Assembly (NCBI GenBank): GCA_022749755.1 | Contig: CM040440.1 | Location: 9,783,269 to 9,847,268 of the forward strand | DNA: 64,000 nucleotides | Reading direction: 5' to 3' | Source: Azadirachta indica | Taxonomy: Eukaryota; Streptophyta; Magnoliopsida; Sapindales; Meliaceae | Part shown: positions 36,996-48,635 of the stretch, one piece after another | Layout: each line of letters begins with the position of its first letter | Position numbering within the stretch: the first letter of the stretch is position 1 | Notes under the pieces: generated by a model | What the model was told of the DNA's origin: nothing | Databases searched by the model: none | The model's input: the letters and a program-made list of their open reading frames with translations, nothing else | Program-made: the position numbers and the translations under genes

Positions 36996-37604
36996 ATGCA
37001 GACGAGACAAATCAAAATGTTGCGTTTTTCTTTCTTCGCTTCCTCCTCTTTCTGCATCTTCTTTTTCTTCTTAATTGTAACTCCTCAAGCAAAGCCCTCT
37101 ACTGCAACTGCTTTCTCTGTTGACATAATCAACCAAACCTGCGAAACATGTGCTGAAAAATCGATAGTTTTTAGCCACAGTTTATGCGTAACTTCACTAC
37201 AAACAATTCCAGTCAGTCATGCAGCTAATCTTCAAGGTCTAGCATTGATTGCCATGGAACTCGCTTTAGAAAACGCAACAAACAGTATTTCAAGCATAGA
37301 GAAACTGTTAACAAGTGGTAGTTTCGACCCTTTTGCACTGGCTTGCTTAGAGGATTGCTTCAAACTATATTCTAACAGTGTAGTGACATTGATAGATGCT
37401 GCTGGAGCTTTCTTGACAGGGCAATATGTGAGTGCTAATGTGTGGCTGAGTGCAGTTATGGAAGCAACATCGACATGTGAGGAAGGGTTTACAGAGAAGG
37501 AAGGAGAAATGTCACCGTTGACAAAAGAAAATTACAATCTCTTTCAGTTATGTGATATTGCATTATGCATCATTCATCTGCTTTCTCTAGCTGTACATTC
37601 TTAA
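36996..37604 (+). CDS. Pectinesterase/invertase inhibitor domain protein 2
   Basis: A single-exon secreted protein of 202 aa from the first ATG; an ATG at 37017 (MLRFSFF) would also supply a good signal peptide and may be the real start. The signal peptide runs to about AKPSTA. Conserved features: NQTCETCAEKSIVFSHSLC, CLEDCFKLYSNSV, STCEEGFTEKEGEMSPL and a C-terminal hydrophobic helix. It shares with the gene at 34273 the DC-LYS, STCE-GF-EK and SPL-KEN blocks, so the two are old tandem duplicates. The role is expected to be inhibition of pectin methylesterase or of cell-wall/vacuolar invertase. Confidence 0.92.
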   Translation: MQTRQIKMLRFSFFASSSFCIFFFFLIVTPQAKPSTATAFSVDIINQTCETCAEKSIVFSHSLCVTSLQTIPVSHAANLQGLALIAMELALENATNSISSIEKLLTSGSFDPFALACLEDCFKLYSNSVVTLIDAAGAFLTGQYVSANVWLSAVMEATSTCEEGFTEKEGEMSPLTKENYNLFQLCDIALCIIHLLSLAVHS

Positions 37605-37609
37605 TAATA

Positions 37610-38030
37610 AGTCTTCCCTGTATTTGGCTATGTTGTTGATGGTAGTACAATAATGAACTCCCTTAACCGTGTAATTAGTAAATTTTAAAAAGCCTTCCAC
37701 TAGTAGTTATTGTCTCTATGAAAGGGACAAAAGTAATAATTGAAAAATCAACATGTACTGTATCAACATTATCATCTCTATAAAATTTATGTGTTGTTAT
37801 CCTACATCAAACTCTTCCCAAACCCAATCACATTCATGTAACTCAATTTTAACAACTATCAATAGATTAGGAGAAAAAAACCTTTGGAGTGCATATCAAA
37901 TAGATCTCTATAAAGAGACTCGCTCTGCTTGCCTTATTAACCTATCCAACTAGATTCAATGATTCCAAAAGTGCTTTTTGGCTTTCCTCAACTTAATAAT
38001 CTTGATTAGAAGTACTCTAATTAAGCTGCC
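37610..38030. other. Spacer downstream of PMEI-type gene 2
   Basis: Contains the 3' UTR of the preceding gene. The short open frames are not convincing. Confidence 0.45.
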
Positions 38031-38032
38031 TT

Positions 38033-38336
38033 TATATATGGTGTGAGAGGCATACACGTAAACCCGAGTCTCCTCTCCATACGGAGAGGGAATGTAGGGG
38101 GAACCAGGATCATTGACCGGGCCAACACACGCCTACAGAGCTAGGAGTCCTCTTTGTTTTGTGGGGCAGGTCCTCTTCCCCATGGTCCCGAACTCGGGTC
38201 CTGAGGAGGACGCTTCAGCACTAGCGGCCAGAGCATGGATCGCGTGGTCCAACAAGCTCAATGGCTTAGCACTTCCGGTCCCATTCCCAGCTCCGAGAAT
38301 CGGGATGCATACTCACTCCCTCTCTCCCTCTTTATA
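38033..38336 (-). mobile_element. tRNA-derived SINE-like element
   Basis: A GC-richer island in AT-rich DNA. On the minus strand it has an A-box-like TGGCCGCTAGTGCTGAAG and, about 20 bases on, a B-box-like GAGTTCGGGACC, the two internal Pol III promoter blocks of tRNA-derived SINEs. Both edges carry CTTTATA (near 38029 and 38328 on the plus strand), a possible short target duplication. The open frame on the plus strand through this block (38113-38337) is not expected to be a gene. The family was not identified. Confidence 0.5.
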
Positions 38337-38339
38337 GGT

Positions 38340-39134
38340 AAATTTGTTCTAACCTCACTTTAAGTATTATATTGATATGGTTGTTGAAAAATAGAACCCA
38401 ATAATTTCCTTAAAAGAATAAATATAAATTAAAACATATCAAAATTTTACGAGGTTGGATAAAAATTCTTACCCATCTTCCCATATCTTGGTGGGTTACC
38501 TACATTTTCAGTAAAAATAACAATGTTATCCTATTATCCTATCATGATTGTAAGGATATGGTGTGAAATATGGTATAAATATGGATATTGAAAAATATTT
38601 TTGTGAATATTTGCATAAAAAATTCGTTTCTTTTCTTTTTTGAACTTTTGTCATCAAAATGACATGGTGGATGATTAGTTGTATATTTTCTATTTTTAAG
38701 TTGTGGGCATTGTTCTTGAGTGAGATGACAAATTTTGGTCGCATGTTATAACAACTTTTATTTCAAGACTTGAGCAAACTTAAACATGCAAAAATATATT
38801 GATTGTTGGGCACTCTGCTTTAAATGACATGGGAGCAGTATTTCATTGTAAAGGAACAGGATCAATGAAATATTTCTGGATTCTCTTCTTTCGTTTGAAG
38901 ACTGAAAACGTTAACAAATGGCTTATTAATACCAAGTCTTGTTGAAACACAAATCCTGAATCAGAAACCAATCACAACCTAATGGACTCGCCTTCAAAAT
39001 TTTCACTGGGATAAAAAGCCATTTGCCTAATTTCATTGGATGATTTAGAACTAATGTTGGAGGGTTAGAGGGCAAATTTCCTCTTATATTTTCTCTGTTT
39101 CACATACATACATACATACATACATACATACATG

Positions 39135-39165
<31 letters not shown>

Positions 39166-39500
39166 ATACTGTAAAGGAATCTATTAATTGGACTTCCTGG
39201 AAGCAGTTCCAAAAGAGATGGAGGGTTTGGATTTACACATTCGGGGGCACTCAATTAAGCCTTCTTAGCTTTACCAGTGCTTGAAACTGGTTTTCATATT
39301 TGTAGAAGTCTGATATGGGGGACAGAGGTAATAGAAGCGAGTGCAACAAGGGATGCTGGAGATTAGCAAAACTTTATTCTGTATTCAATTGGCACACACA
39401 ATATGGAAATTAATCACTCTCTCAAATGATGTCACTAGTGAGAAGAATTCAGATAATATAACTAGCAGACAGATGCACCCATGTTCTAAAACTTTGAGAC
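38340..39500. other. Spacer with microsatellites
   Basis: No gene recognised. The composition is near normal rather than extremely AT-rich, so a non-coding transcript is possible, but there is no positive signal for one. Confidence 0.4.
39101..39168. repeat. Compound (CATA)n-(TATG)n-(TA)n microsatellite
   Basis: About seven CATA units, then TGTATA-type units, then about ten TA units. Likely length-variable. Confidence 0.92.
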
Positions 39501-39510
39501 TAGAGGATTG

Positions 39511-39706
39511 GAGGGGTGCGCCAGGCCCGAGCAGTAGTGCAACGCAAGGGCAACGCTTGAGGATCCCAGCAGCAAGCTACTATAATGGACCCTCCCCCTA
39601 GAAAAATAAATTTAATATCATGTGGAACAATGTCCCACGTATCAGATATTAAACTGATAAGAACAGATACTACACTTGATCTTAGCCAAAAGGCCGAGAA
39701 AGGTAT
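39511..39706 (-). ncRNA. U2: U2 spliceosomal snRNA gene
   Basis: The minus strand from 39706 begins ATACCTTTCTCGGCC and carries the invariant blocks TTGGCTAAGATCAAGTGTAG, GTAGTATCTGTTC (branch-point pairing GUAGUA) and CAGTTTAATATCTGATA, then an Sm-type site in AAATTTATTTTTCTAGGG, and ends in the stem IV region with GTTGCACTACTGCTCGGGCC and GGCGCACCC. The length of about 196 nt fits plant U2. A snRNA promoter lies upstream and a CA...AGT...CAA sequence resembling a plant 3' box follows the end at about 39499-39510. All core functional blocks are intact, so it may be an active gene copy. Confidence 0.93.
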
Positions 39707-39731
39707 GCTTTTGTAAGCGCCTTCGGCAACC

Positions 39732-39782
39732 TTAAATACTAAACATCCCCGCTGCCAAGTTTCATACTTGTCTGATGTGGGA
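39732..39782 (-). promoter_or_regulatory. Plant snRNA promoter: USE and TATA-like box for U2
   Basis: On the gene strand the upstream sequence element reads ATCCCACATC (39774-39783), about 70 bases before the U2 start, and a TATTTAA box is at 39738-39732, about 26-32 bases before it. The 35-base gap between the two is the wide spacing associated with Pol II-type plant snRNA genes rather than the shorter Pol III spacing. Confidence 0.8.
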
Positions 39783-40354
39783 TATCATAAACTATTTCAT
39801 CTACACATACAACTTAGTATTTTGTAAAACATCTTTTGTAAAATATGATATCCCACAATCACAACTTATTTCTTTTTCAAGCTTAAAAGTGTTTTCTACT
39901 AAATTCTGGAGAAAAATTAGTTGCAACTTGTTACCTTAGGTTAGTAAGTTTTGTTCTTTGTGTGCAGTGATGTGATTATAAAAATACAAAAAAGGAAAAA
40001 GTCTAAGATACAGTGCCGTGTATTAAATGAAAAATAGAATCTATGAACAATATCAAACATGTTGGAAATGAAGATGAAAGTGATAATTAAGTGCAAAAAT
40101 TGTCAAGCTAGCAAAGCCAAAATTGGCTTTTAAATGAAAAAAGTCAAAAAATGGCTTTTATGATTTTCTAGCCAATTAGCTAGTTGAGTTTTAGAGCACT
40201 GCAAAATTAGTCATACCCCACCCTCTAACTAAGAAGATAAAGACAAATAGACACGCAGTTGCTTAAATATCCGTCGGTGCGATTATCCTTTTCCAATTTT
40301 CTTTCGGAAAAGAAGTCTTCCAAGCTCCTTGATAACCTTTGCCGAATCTCGGTC

Positions 40355-41856
40355 ATGGAGGCTGCTGGAGAGCTGGAACTACAAACCAGAGGTTTTTCAC
40401 TCATGATACTTGCTTAGTTGTCTTGTTTCTCTTGACTGTAGTTTAATCCTATGCAGTTCTGATTTCTGAAAACACGAAAAAGTTTTCAAATTTTGATCTT
40501 GTTCTGTGTTTTTCAATTACCCCTCTGACGAACATAACTTTAGGAATACAATTATGAGAAAATAATCTTATTCTGTTTCTGAATTTTAAGTATGTGAGCT
40601 TTTGGGCACCAATCAACCCAACTGTAGGTCATAGTTTTGAATTTTCAACACAGAATTGTAGAGGATTTTATCTCTACTGTTGCGTCTGTTCTCTTGCAGT
40701 ATGAACTGTTCTGTAATTCCATATGTTGCATTATCTCAAAGGTTATGTGTGTTTTTGCTCAGTTGATAATGGAGAACAAGACTCAAATGTCACCTCTGTA
40801 ACCAAAAAATGGCGACTTCCGAAGATGATACATTACAAATGGTGGCTTCGGGTGATTCTGTACATACTGTTTCTTATCATAGGTCAATCAGCAGCTACTG
40901 TTCTAGGCAGATTGTACTACGATAAAGGTGGGAACAGCAAATGGATGGCTACTTTCGTTCAATCAGCCGGCTTCCCAATTCTGTTTCCACTTCTATGCTT
41001 CTTCTCACCCTCCACCGAATCAACCAAACCAAAACTCTCCACCCTTGTCTTCCTTTACGTCGCGATGGGCCTAATCTTGACAGGCGACAACTTGATGTAC
41101 TCGTATGGTCTCTTGTACCTTCCTGTCTCTACTTATTCTCTGTTATGTGCAACCCAACTGGCCTTCAATGCGTTCTTCTCCTTCTTCCTCAATTCACAGA
41201 AGTTCACACCTTTCATACTCAACTCCTTAGTCCTTCTCACAGTTTCAGCCTCCCTTCTAGCAGTCAATGCAGACTCCGAAAACACCTCAGGCATCAGTAG
41301 AGGAAAGTATGTGATCGGATTTTTATGCACACTGGGTGCGTCCGCCACATACTCCTTGTACCTTTCCCTACTGCAGCTTTCATTTGAGAAGGTTATAAAG
41401 AGTGAGACATTCTCTGTTGTTCTGAATATGCAAATATACCCATCTTTTGTCGCAACTTGTGGGTGTGTAGTGGGTCTATTTGCTAGCGGAGAGTGGAAGG
41501 ATTTATCAAAAGAGATGAAGGAATACAAAGAGGGAAGAGTATCCTATCTAATGACATTGATTTGGACAGCAGTAACATGGCAAATCTCTTCTATTGGATT
41601 GTTGGGTTTGATCTTTGAAGTATCTTCTCTGTTCTCCAATGTGATTAGCACCTTGGCTTTGCCCGTTGTTCCAATTCTTGCTGTCATATTTTTCCATGAC
41701 AAGATGGATGGAGTGAAGGCAATTGCTATGCTGTTGGCAATATGGGGGTTTCTTTCCTATATATATCAGCACTATTTAGATGACTCCAAATCTAAGGCAA
41801 ATGAAAGCAAAGCCAATGAGGCTTCAGGTTCTGGGTCTGTTATAGAGATTTGTTGA
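40355..41856 (+). CDS. Purine permease (PUP family) transporter, two exons
   Basis: Exons 40355-40391 and 40763-41856 join in phase to a 376-aa protein starting MEAAGELELQTRVDNGEQD. It is a drug/metabolite-transporter-fold membrane protein with about ten hydrophobic helices, a family that moves purines, cytokinins and some alkaloids with protons across plasma or endomembranes. Marks of the PUP family: WLRVILYILFLIIGQSAATV, LGRLYYDKGGNSKWM, GLILTGDNLMYSYGL, YLPVSTYSLLCATQLAFNA, FLCTLGASATYSLYLSL and the C-terminal FFHDKMDGVKAIAMLLAIWG. The intron (40392-40762) is GT-AG. The first ATG of the continuous open frame (40723) lies inside this intron and is not the start. The substrate cannot be told from sequence. 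Confidence 0.93.
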
Positions 41857-42389
41857 CAATTTGGGATGGCAATTGCTCAAGTTAGGAAGTTACATTGAGA
41901 GGCTTGAGAGCTGCTTGCACGAGCTTTTTGTGCTTTGAGGCTTGAATATGCCTGCCCATTGTGAAGTATTAATTGTTTTATACCATATATAATACTGGTT
42001 TTCAGGATTATATAAAAAATTGTGAACATTTAGAAGAATCTAAGGTAAATATAGTTGTTTTTTTACGCATTTATTAGTTTTTTTTTTTTTTAAAACAAGA
42101 GAAAATGTTTCATTTCATTTTAAAACACATATTACATCAAGACCATTGCGGATCTGCACCTAATGTCATCTAGAAATTACAAAGATTCATTACATTACAA
42201 TGATCAAACAACATACACACTAAGGGTCGTGGAGAAAACAACTATAACCATAACACCATTTCGTTTGGTGTTTTTAATTGAAAATAAATAGTTTGAATAG
42301 GAAAAAAAAAGATTTTGAATAAGCGCTCCTTTGAGGTCCTTCCATAGCTCTTTTTCATCATTCTCCAATAGATTTTTTTTATTTTTGTT

Positions 42390-43775
42390 AGGTGGAATTC
42401 CCGATTCTTCTCTGTCATTTGATCTAATATCCTAATATTTTTTATTATTTTTATAATATCTTGAATACCCCTTTTGTTAATTGACAGAGTTAGGTATAAT
42501 AATATTTGAATTTTTAAAATTTAATTTATTAATTTAAATAGTTCTAATATATTTAAAAAACACCCATAAAAATTTTTAATTTATTAAAAAATAACAATTA
42601 TGCCTTTTTATAAAAGTAATTAGCTAAAAATTATTTTCAACTTTTAATTGAAAATAAATATTAAAATAATAATGTATATTATTTTATAACATATTGAATA
42701 TAAATTTATAAATTATTTTTTAAATATAAATTTATTTAAAATTTGAATTTCTTTTTAACATGATATTCATATATTAAAAGATCAATTTAATAATTTTTAA
42801 AATAAATAAAATAATATTTTAAATAAATTATAAAATTGATCATTCAATTTTATTTAATATGTAGATAAATTTATCATGTTTAAAAAAAATTCAAAATTTA
42901 GATAAATTTTTATTCAAAAAATAATTTATGATATTTTATTTAATATTTTTAATAAAAAAATATTATTTATATTAACGAACACATGTGAAGAACAACATAT
43001 TTAAAAAAAAAATCATATCATTACTATTACGTGTGCAAATCTATCTATATAAATTGATATGATAATAATATTGTAACATATTATTACATATTCTACATTT
43101 TCATAAAAATTTTTAGTTTGAAATATTTTTTAATTGTGCAATCCATTTTTTCAGTTTAAATATCATTTTTTTTTAGTTATGAAACTTATTATTATTTTAT
43201 ATTTTGAAAAAAAAATTAATGATACGTGAGTTTCTAAAATTTGACCCATTAATTTGATTAGTCCTAACTAATAATTTTAAAAATACCCGTTCCAATTTAC
43301 TAAAAAATAATGATTATATGCTTATTTAATAGTAATTTGTTAAAAAAATAAAATATTAAATGTATGATTTATTTATTTATTTTCTAATACCTATGTAATG
43401 TTGAATTTTTAATATATTGTAAAATAAATAAACTTATATTTTAATTATAACATGTTAATAAATATTTAGTCATCAATGTATTATAAAATAATATATATTA
43501 TCATTTTTATATTTATTTTTAATTAAGAATTGAAAATAATTTTTTAACTAATCATTATTACATAAAGGTATAAATATTATTTTTTAATAAATTAAATTTT
43601 TTATATATATTTTCAAAATTATTAGGATTATTTAAGTTAATAGACTAAATTTTAGAGACTCGTATGTTATTATGCTTAATTATGTTAACTAACTGATAGG
43701 AGATTCGGTTTACTATAGAAATAATAAGGGAATATCGGAGTATTAGATCAAACAATATAGGAAAATTGAGAATTT
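42390..43775. mobile_element. Foldback (large inverted-repeat) element, ~1.4 kb
   Basis: The left arm from about 42401 has CATTTGATCTAATATCC, AAATTTAATTTATTAA and TTATTTTCAACTTTTAATTG with ATGTATATTATTTTATAACA. The complement of the right arm, read from about 43770, gives TGTTTGATCTAATACTCC, AAATTTAGTCTATTAA, TTATTTTCAATTCTTAATTA and ATATATATTATTTTATAATA in the same order. Arms of about 300 bp flank an AT-rich core. No coding sequence. Ends are approximate. Confidence 0.7.
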
Positions 43776-44640
43776 TCTCTTCCTACTATAACAAATCTTT
43801 TGTAATAAATTATTATTTGCCATAAAATTCTCTAGATTTGGAACTTTACATCTTTAAATTTCTTCAAATAAGTCTTCAATCATTCATATCTATAAGACAA
43901 TACAATCAGAATAGCATAAATAGATAAAAAGCATCAAGATCACTACAGATTGAAATCTAGGTGGGAATAATCACAATTAAGTGGAGGAACCTCCGCTTAA
44001 AATGAAAATAAGTCGCCATAGATTTAGATATAGGTAGAAATCTATATTTTGTTAAAGAAAAAAAGTGAAAAACAAAAGGAAAGTTCAGAAATTTCCTGCG
44101 AAGAAATAGATTTTATTTTTGGTTTGAGAACAAAGAATCTTTGAGGAGAGAGAAAGAAAAGAGCACGTAATTTTAAAATAAATGTATACTAAATTTCTTC
44201 TTAATTTTAGAACTTGGTGGCATGGCCTTGATATGATTATTACAGCAAATTAAGTAAAAGGCCAAAAACTTGCATCAGCAAAAGCACTATAGAAGGAAGA
44301 GCAAAATAGACACAGTTGCCTACAACGATCCATAAGCAATAAAACTGCAGCATGCATAAGCAGCAACGTAGCAACAACAGCCAGCAACTATGTTCATTTA
44401 CCTCATCATTTCATGAAGCCTGCAGCTCAAGTCTTAAAACTTTTGACTTCATTGTAAGAGAGTGTTGGGTTCTCTAGCCTCTTTGGTAGTATAAACATCA
44501 ATGGCTAGCTACTGGTTATTATCTCATCAAGTTTACAGGATAACTGGTTGTTCTGAACATAATTCTAGAGGATTCTGAGGGAGGCAAGCCTGTGCAACCC
44601 CCACTCACTTAGTGCTTTGTAAATTTTGGATTCATTTGAG
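43776..44640. other. Spacer with an unexplained normal-composition island (44190-44640)
   Basis: Between very AT-rich blocks, about 450 bases around 44190-44640 have mixed composition, including GCAGCAACGTAGCAACAACA and CCTGTGCAACCCCCACTCAC. No open frame, tRNA signal or known repeat was recognised. It could be a decayed exon, an lncRNA or part of a repeat. Confidence 0.35.
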
Positions 44641-45029
44641 AGAATGCATTGAATAGATTAGATTGGGTTGTAATAGATTGTTTAAATAAAATTTAATACC
44701 ATACTATATTTGATCTGTAATTGTAATATAATATATTAATTATATAAAATTTATTTTTATTATCTAATTATAAATTATTATTTTTATTAATAATTAAATA
44801 ATTTTTATAATTATTATTCTATTTGAGAGGTTTGAACTATATTATTTTAGTGTTTATAGGCATCTTCAAGTTCAAGTCATGTTAGGTTTGCAGGAAACCT
44901 TTTTCTGGAGATCATACAATACTTGGACATTTAAAAATTTGTAAATGTTGAAGAGATATGAGTTTATACATACGCTTAGGTAAGGCTTCCAATAGAGTTC
45001 GTAATTTTTGATACGACCTATTAATCTAA

Positions 45030-46868
45030 CTCGAAGTTAACAGGATTGGGTTATATAACATAAAAAGAATGATTACTAAATGGGTTATAATGACATAACA
45101 CGATAAATAATTTAATTGGTTCGCGTTTAGAGATCTTAACATGTGAACTAATTTATGATATAATTAACTATTTAAATAATTATTTTTTATTAATTTATTT
45201 ATAATTCAAAATATTTATTTTATGTGGTACACATTTTAGAAGTGTTTAATTATATTTTTAATATTTTAAAAAGTATGCAATACTTTTTAAAATAAAATTT
45301 ATTAGTATTTGTGTAAATAATATTATAAATATTTTAAAATATATAAAAAATTATGTTAAAAAATTAATATTTAATTTATTTTTATTTTTTACTATTATTA
45401 TTATTATAAAAAAATAAAAGGTAAGTATGATGAATATTGTTGTGAGTGCTTTGAAAAAAAAAATCTAAGAAATTTGATATAATAGATTTGTTGAAGACTA
45501 TTTTCATATTTGCAGTGGTGTGTGCATAAAACTTTATTAAATATATATGCACGGTAAAAAATTGTTTAGTGTATATCTTAGAACTCAAATAATCTACTCT
45601 TAATACCAATGAGAAAGGTTTATTAAATGACTAAAAATATAACACTTTTAATTATTTAGGGTTTATTTGAAATGAAAATATTAATATCAAACATAAGTAA
45701 AAAGAAAATGTGTAATTCACATTAAAAATTAGTGTTTATTAGATATTTTAACTATTACGTTTTATAGTATAATTAACGAAACCTTAATGTGATTAATTGA
45801 TCATATGCACCAAATAAGAAATGATGCTTTTATTTTTATTTAAAAATAGCCTTAATGGTTAAATTTTAAATATATAAATAAATACTATAAGTGTTTATAT
45901 TTTTTTTCTTTTCTAAATTTTGAAATAATGAGATGACACTTACTTATATTGTTAAAGATTATTTGCTGCTTTTTAAAAATAATAAAATAGCAAAAAAAAA
46001 AGAGAGAAATTATTTGGTTGTACAATTATAAAGGTAGTATTTTTTTTCCTACTCAAAATTTGAAAAAGCTAAATTTTTCTACAACTAAATGAAATAATAT
46101 ACTAATCTTTAAAATTAAAATTAATCATCTAAAATATAAAACTCAGACCAAACCTCTTTTCTTTTTCCTTTTCTTTTTGTTTTCATTTCCTACCCTTAAT
46201 TTCCAATAGTAAAAGCAAAGGTTATATATATATATATATATATATATATTTTACAACACTTACCATATACACGTACTATCCACAAGTAACATCTCTAAAT
46301 TAATTAAAATGAATGAAACACGACTTTTCAAATTTCAATCAAATGCTTCAACTTCTCTTTTTATATTTGTTACAAACAAAAAAATTTATATTATTCAATA
46401 ATTTTATTTTTTTGAAATTAGAACATATTTATTCTAATAAAATCTCTTGAAAAATAAAAATAAAAATAAATATATCTACTTTATAAATTTTAAACTTTTA
46501 TATTCTTATATGATAATAAAATCAATATATCTAACATATGTATTCCATTTAAAATAATAATTCAAAACATTACAATACGATTAATAAATAAGTTAGATTT
46601 GGGTTCAACGGTCTTGATACATGAATTTTTTTATAACACGATTAATTATTTGAATAATTATTTTATCTTAACTTATTTATTTAAAATATAACATACTTAT
46701 TGTATATTTTTTATATTTTTTATATTTAATTTTATTTTAAGTATTTTAAATGATGTTTAATATTATTTAAAATAAAATTAATTAATATTTGGATAAATAA
46801 TATTATAAATATTTTAGAATATATATTAAAATATATGACTATTAAATAGTGCAAATTATATTAAATTA
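45030..46868. repeat. Dispersed AT-rich repeat pair
   Basis: Two direct, diverged copies (about 45090-45370 and 46590-46860) share AATAATTATTTT, ATTTATTTATAATTCAAA-like text, AAATAAAATT...ATTAATATTTG and AATAATATTATAAATATTTTA. A probable third, inverted copy lies around 61990-62220. Ends and family are undefined. Confidence 0.5.
46222..46250. repeat. (TA)n microsatellite
   Basis: About 14 TA units in otherwise unassigned AT-rich DNA. Confidence 0.9.
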
Positions 46869-48635
46869 GGGATATTGACATTTTTTCCCCTGACGTTTAG
46901 CCTAATAGGCAAATACCCTCCTGATGTTTGAGAAAAGACAGATACCCCTTAAATTTTTATTTCCGTTAGTTGATCGGTTAGTTTATTATCATTTGTGTCT
47001 CTTATCTTTTACATAATAATATTTTGATATATATTTTATTTCAATATAACACTTTACTCGCTATTTTAATATTTTTCATAATATAATTTTTTAAATATAA
47101 CAATTTAGTTCATATTTAATATTTTTTTATAATATATTAAAAATAAATACATTTTTAATTTATTATTTCAATAGAAAATTTGAAAAATAAAATATTATTA
47201 AAAAAATTTAAACAATGAATTAGATTAAATTCATATTAAAATATTTTAAACTCATGTTAAAATATTTATATCTTTTTTTTTCTTCTTTCTGCAATAAATT
47301 TGATATTTAATTGTTGAAAGAATTTTGAAATATATTTTAACATTTTATTCTTATATTAATATTTTTATTTAAATGTTTATATTAAATTTATTATATTTTC
47401 TTGAGAAAAATTATGAAAATATAAATTAAAAATAATAAAAGAATTTAATATCATTTATTAATAGAATTAGTAATTAAATATATTTTATATTCTGACTAAT
47501 GAATATAATTTAATTTTAATTAAAAATAGAAAAAGAAGAAAATTTTTGATTATTTTTATTTGTAATATTTATATATAACATTTATTTATTGTTTATATTT
47601 CTATATATTTTTAAAAAAATATAATAAATTTAGCATAATTTCTTAAATAAGTATATTACATGTAAAAATAAAATATTAAAAAATATTTCAATTAAATTTT
47701 TTAATAATTAAATATTTATTATTATAAAAGTGAAAGTAAAATATTAAAAATATTTTAACATATGAGTATGACTTATCTCATTATTTAAATTTTTTTAATA
47801 ATTATATATTTTTAAATTTTTTATTAAAATAACAAATTAAAAAATTTATTTATTCTTGAATATATTGTGAAAAATATTAAAAATATATGAAAAATATAAA
47901 TAAAAATATAAATAATAAATACATATTATATATATTACAAATAAAAATAATAAAAAATTTTCTTATTTTTTTATTTTTTAATTAAAATTAAATTATATTG
48001 ATTAATAAGAATATAAAATATATTTAATTACTAATTCTATTAACAAATGATATTAATTTTTTTCTTTTTTTTAACTTTTTTATTTATATTTTCATAATTT
48101 TTCTCAAGAAAATATAATAAATTTAATATAATCTTTTAAATAAAAATATTAATATAAGAATAAAATGTTAAAATATATTTTAAATTTTTTTAAACAATTA
48201 AATATCAAATTTATTACAGAAAAAAATGATATAAATATTTTAACACGAGTTTAAAATATTTTAATATAAATTTAATTTAATTTATTACTTAATTTTTTTT
48301 AATAATATTTTATTTTTTAAATTTTTTATTAAAATAATAAATAAAAAATATATTTAATTTTAAGTATATTATGAAAAAATATTAAATGTAGAATAAATTG
48401 TTATATTTAAAAAAATTATATTGTAAAAAATATTATAATAGAGAGTAAAGTGTTATATTAAAATAAAATATATATTAAAGTATTATTATATAAAAGATAA
48501 AAAATATAAATAATAATAAACTAATTTATCAATTAATAAAAATAAAATTTCAAGAATTATTTACCTTTTTTTAAATATTAAAAGAATATTTATCATTTTA
48601 ACTAAACGTGTGGGGAAGGGGGAATGTCGTATTCC
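46869..48635. mobile_element. Large foldback element (~1.77 kb) just upstream of DRP1E
   Basis: The left end GGGATATTGACATT...CCCCTGACGTTTAG (46869 on) pairs with the complement of the right end, GGAATACGACATT...CCCCACACGTTTAG (from 48635). The match runs for about 730 bases per arm through shared blocks such as TAATATTTTATTTCAATATAACACTTTACTC (abridged here), AAATTTGATATTTAATTGTT and TTTTCTTGAGAAAAATTATG. Possible 9-bp flanks TTAAATTAG / TTAAAATAA would suit a Mutator-like foldback, but they are imperfect. The element is non-coding. Confidence 0.85.

Noticed and set aside
38113..38337. 74-codon open frame in the GC-rich island.
   Set aside because: Better explained as the antisense of a tRNA-derived SINE; no protein family resemblance.
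39341..39601. 86-codon plus-strand open frame near the U2 locus.
   Set aside because: It overlaps the U2 snRNA gene on the other strand and its second half is the complement of U2 stem sequences.
40723..40762. Extra N-terminus for the purine permease beginning MLHYLKGY.
   Set aside because: A GT-AG intron (40392-40762) joins a short upstream exon in phase and gives a family-like N-terminus, so this stretch is intronic.
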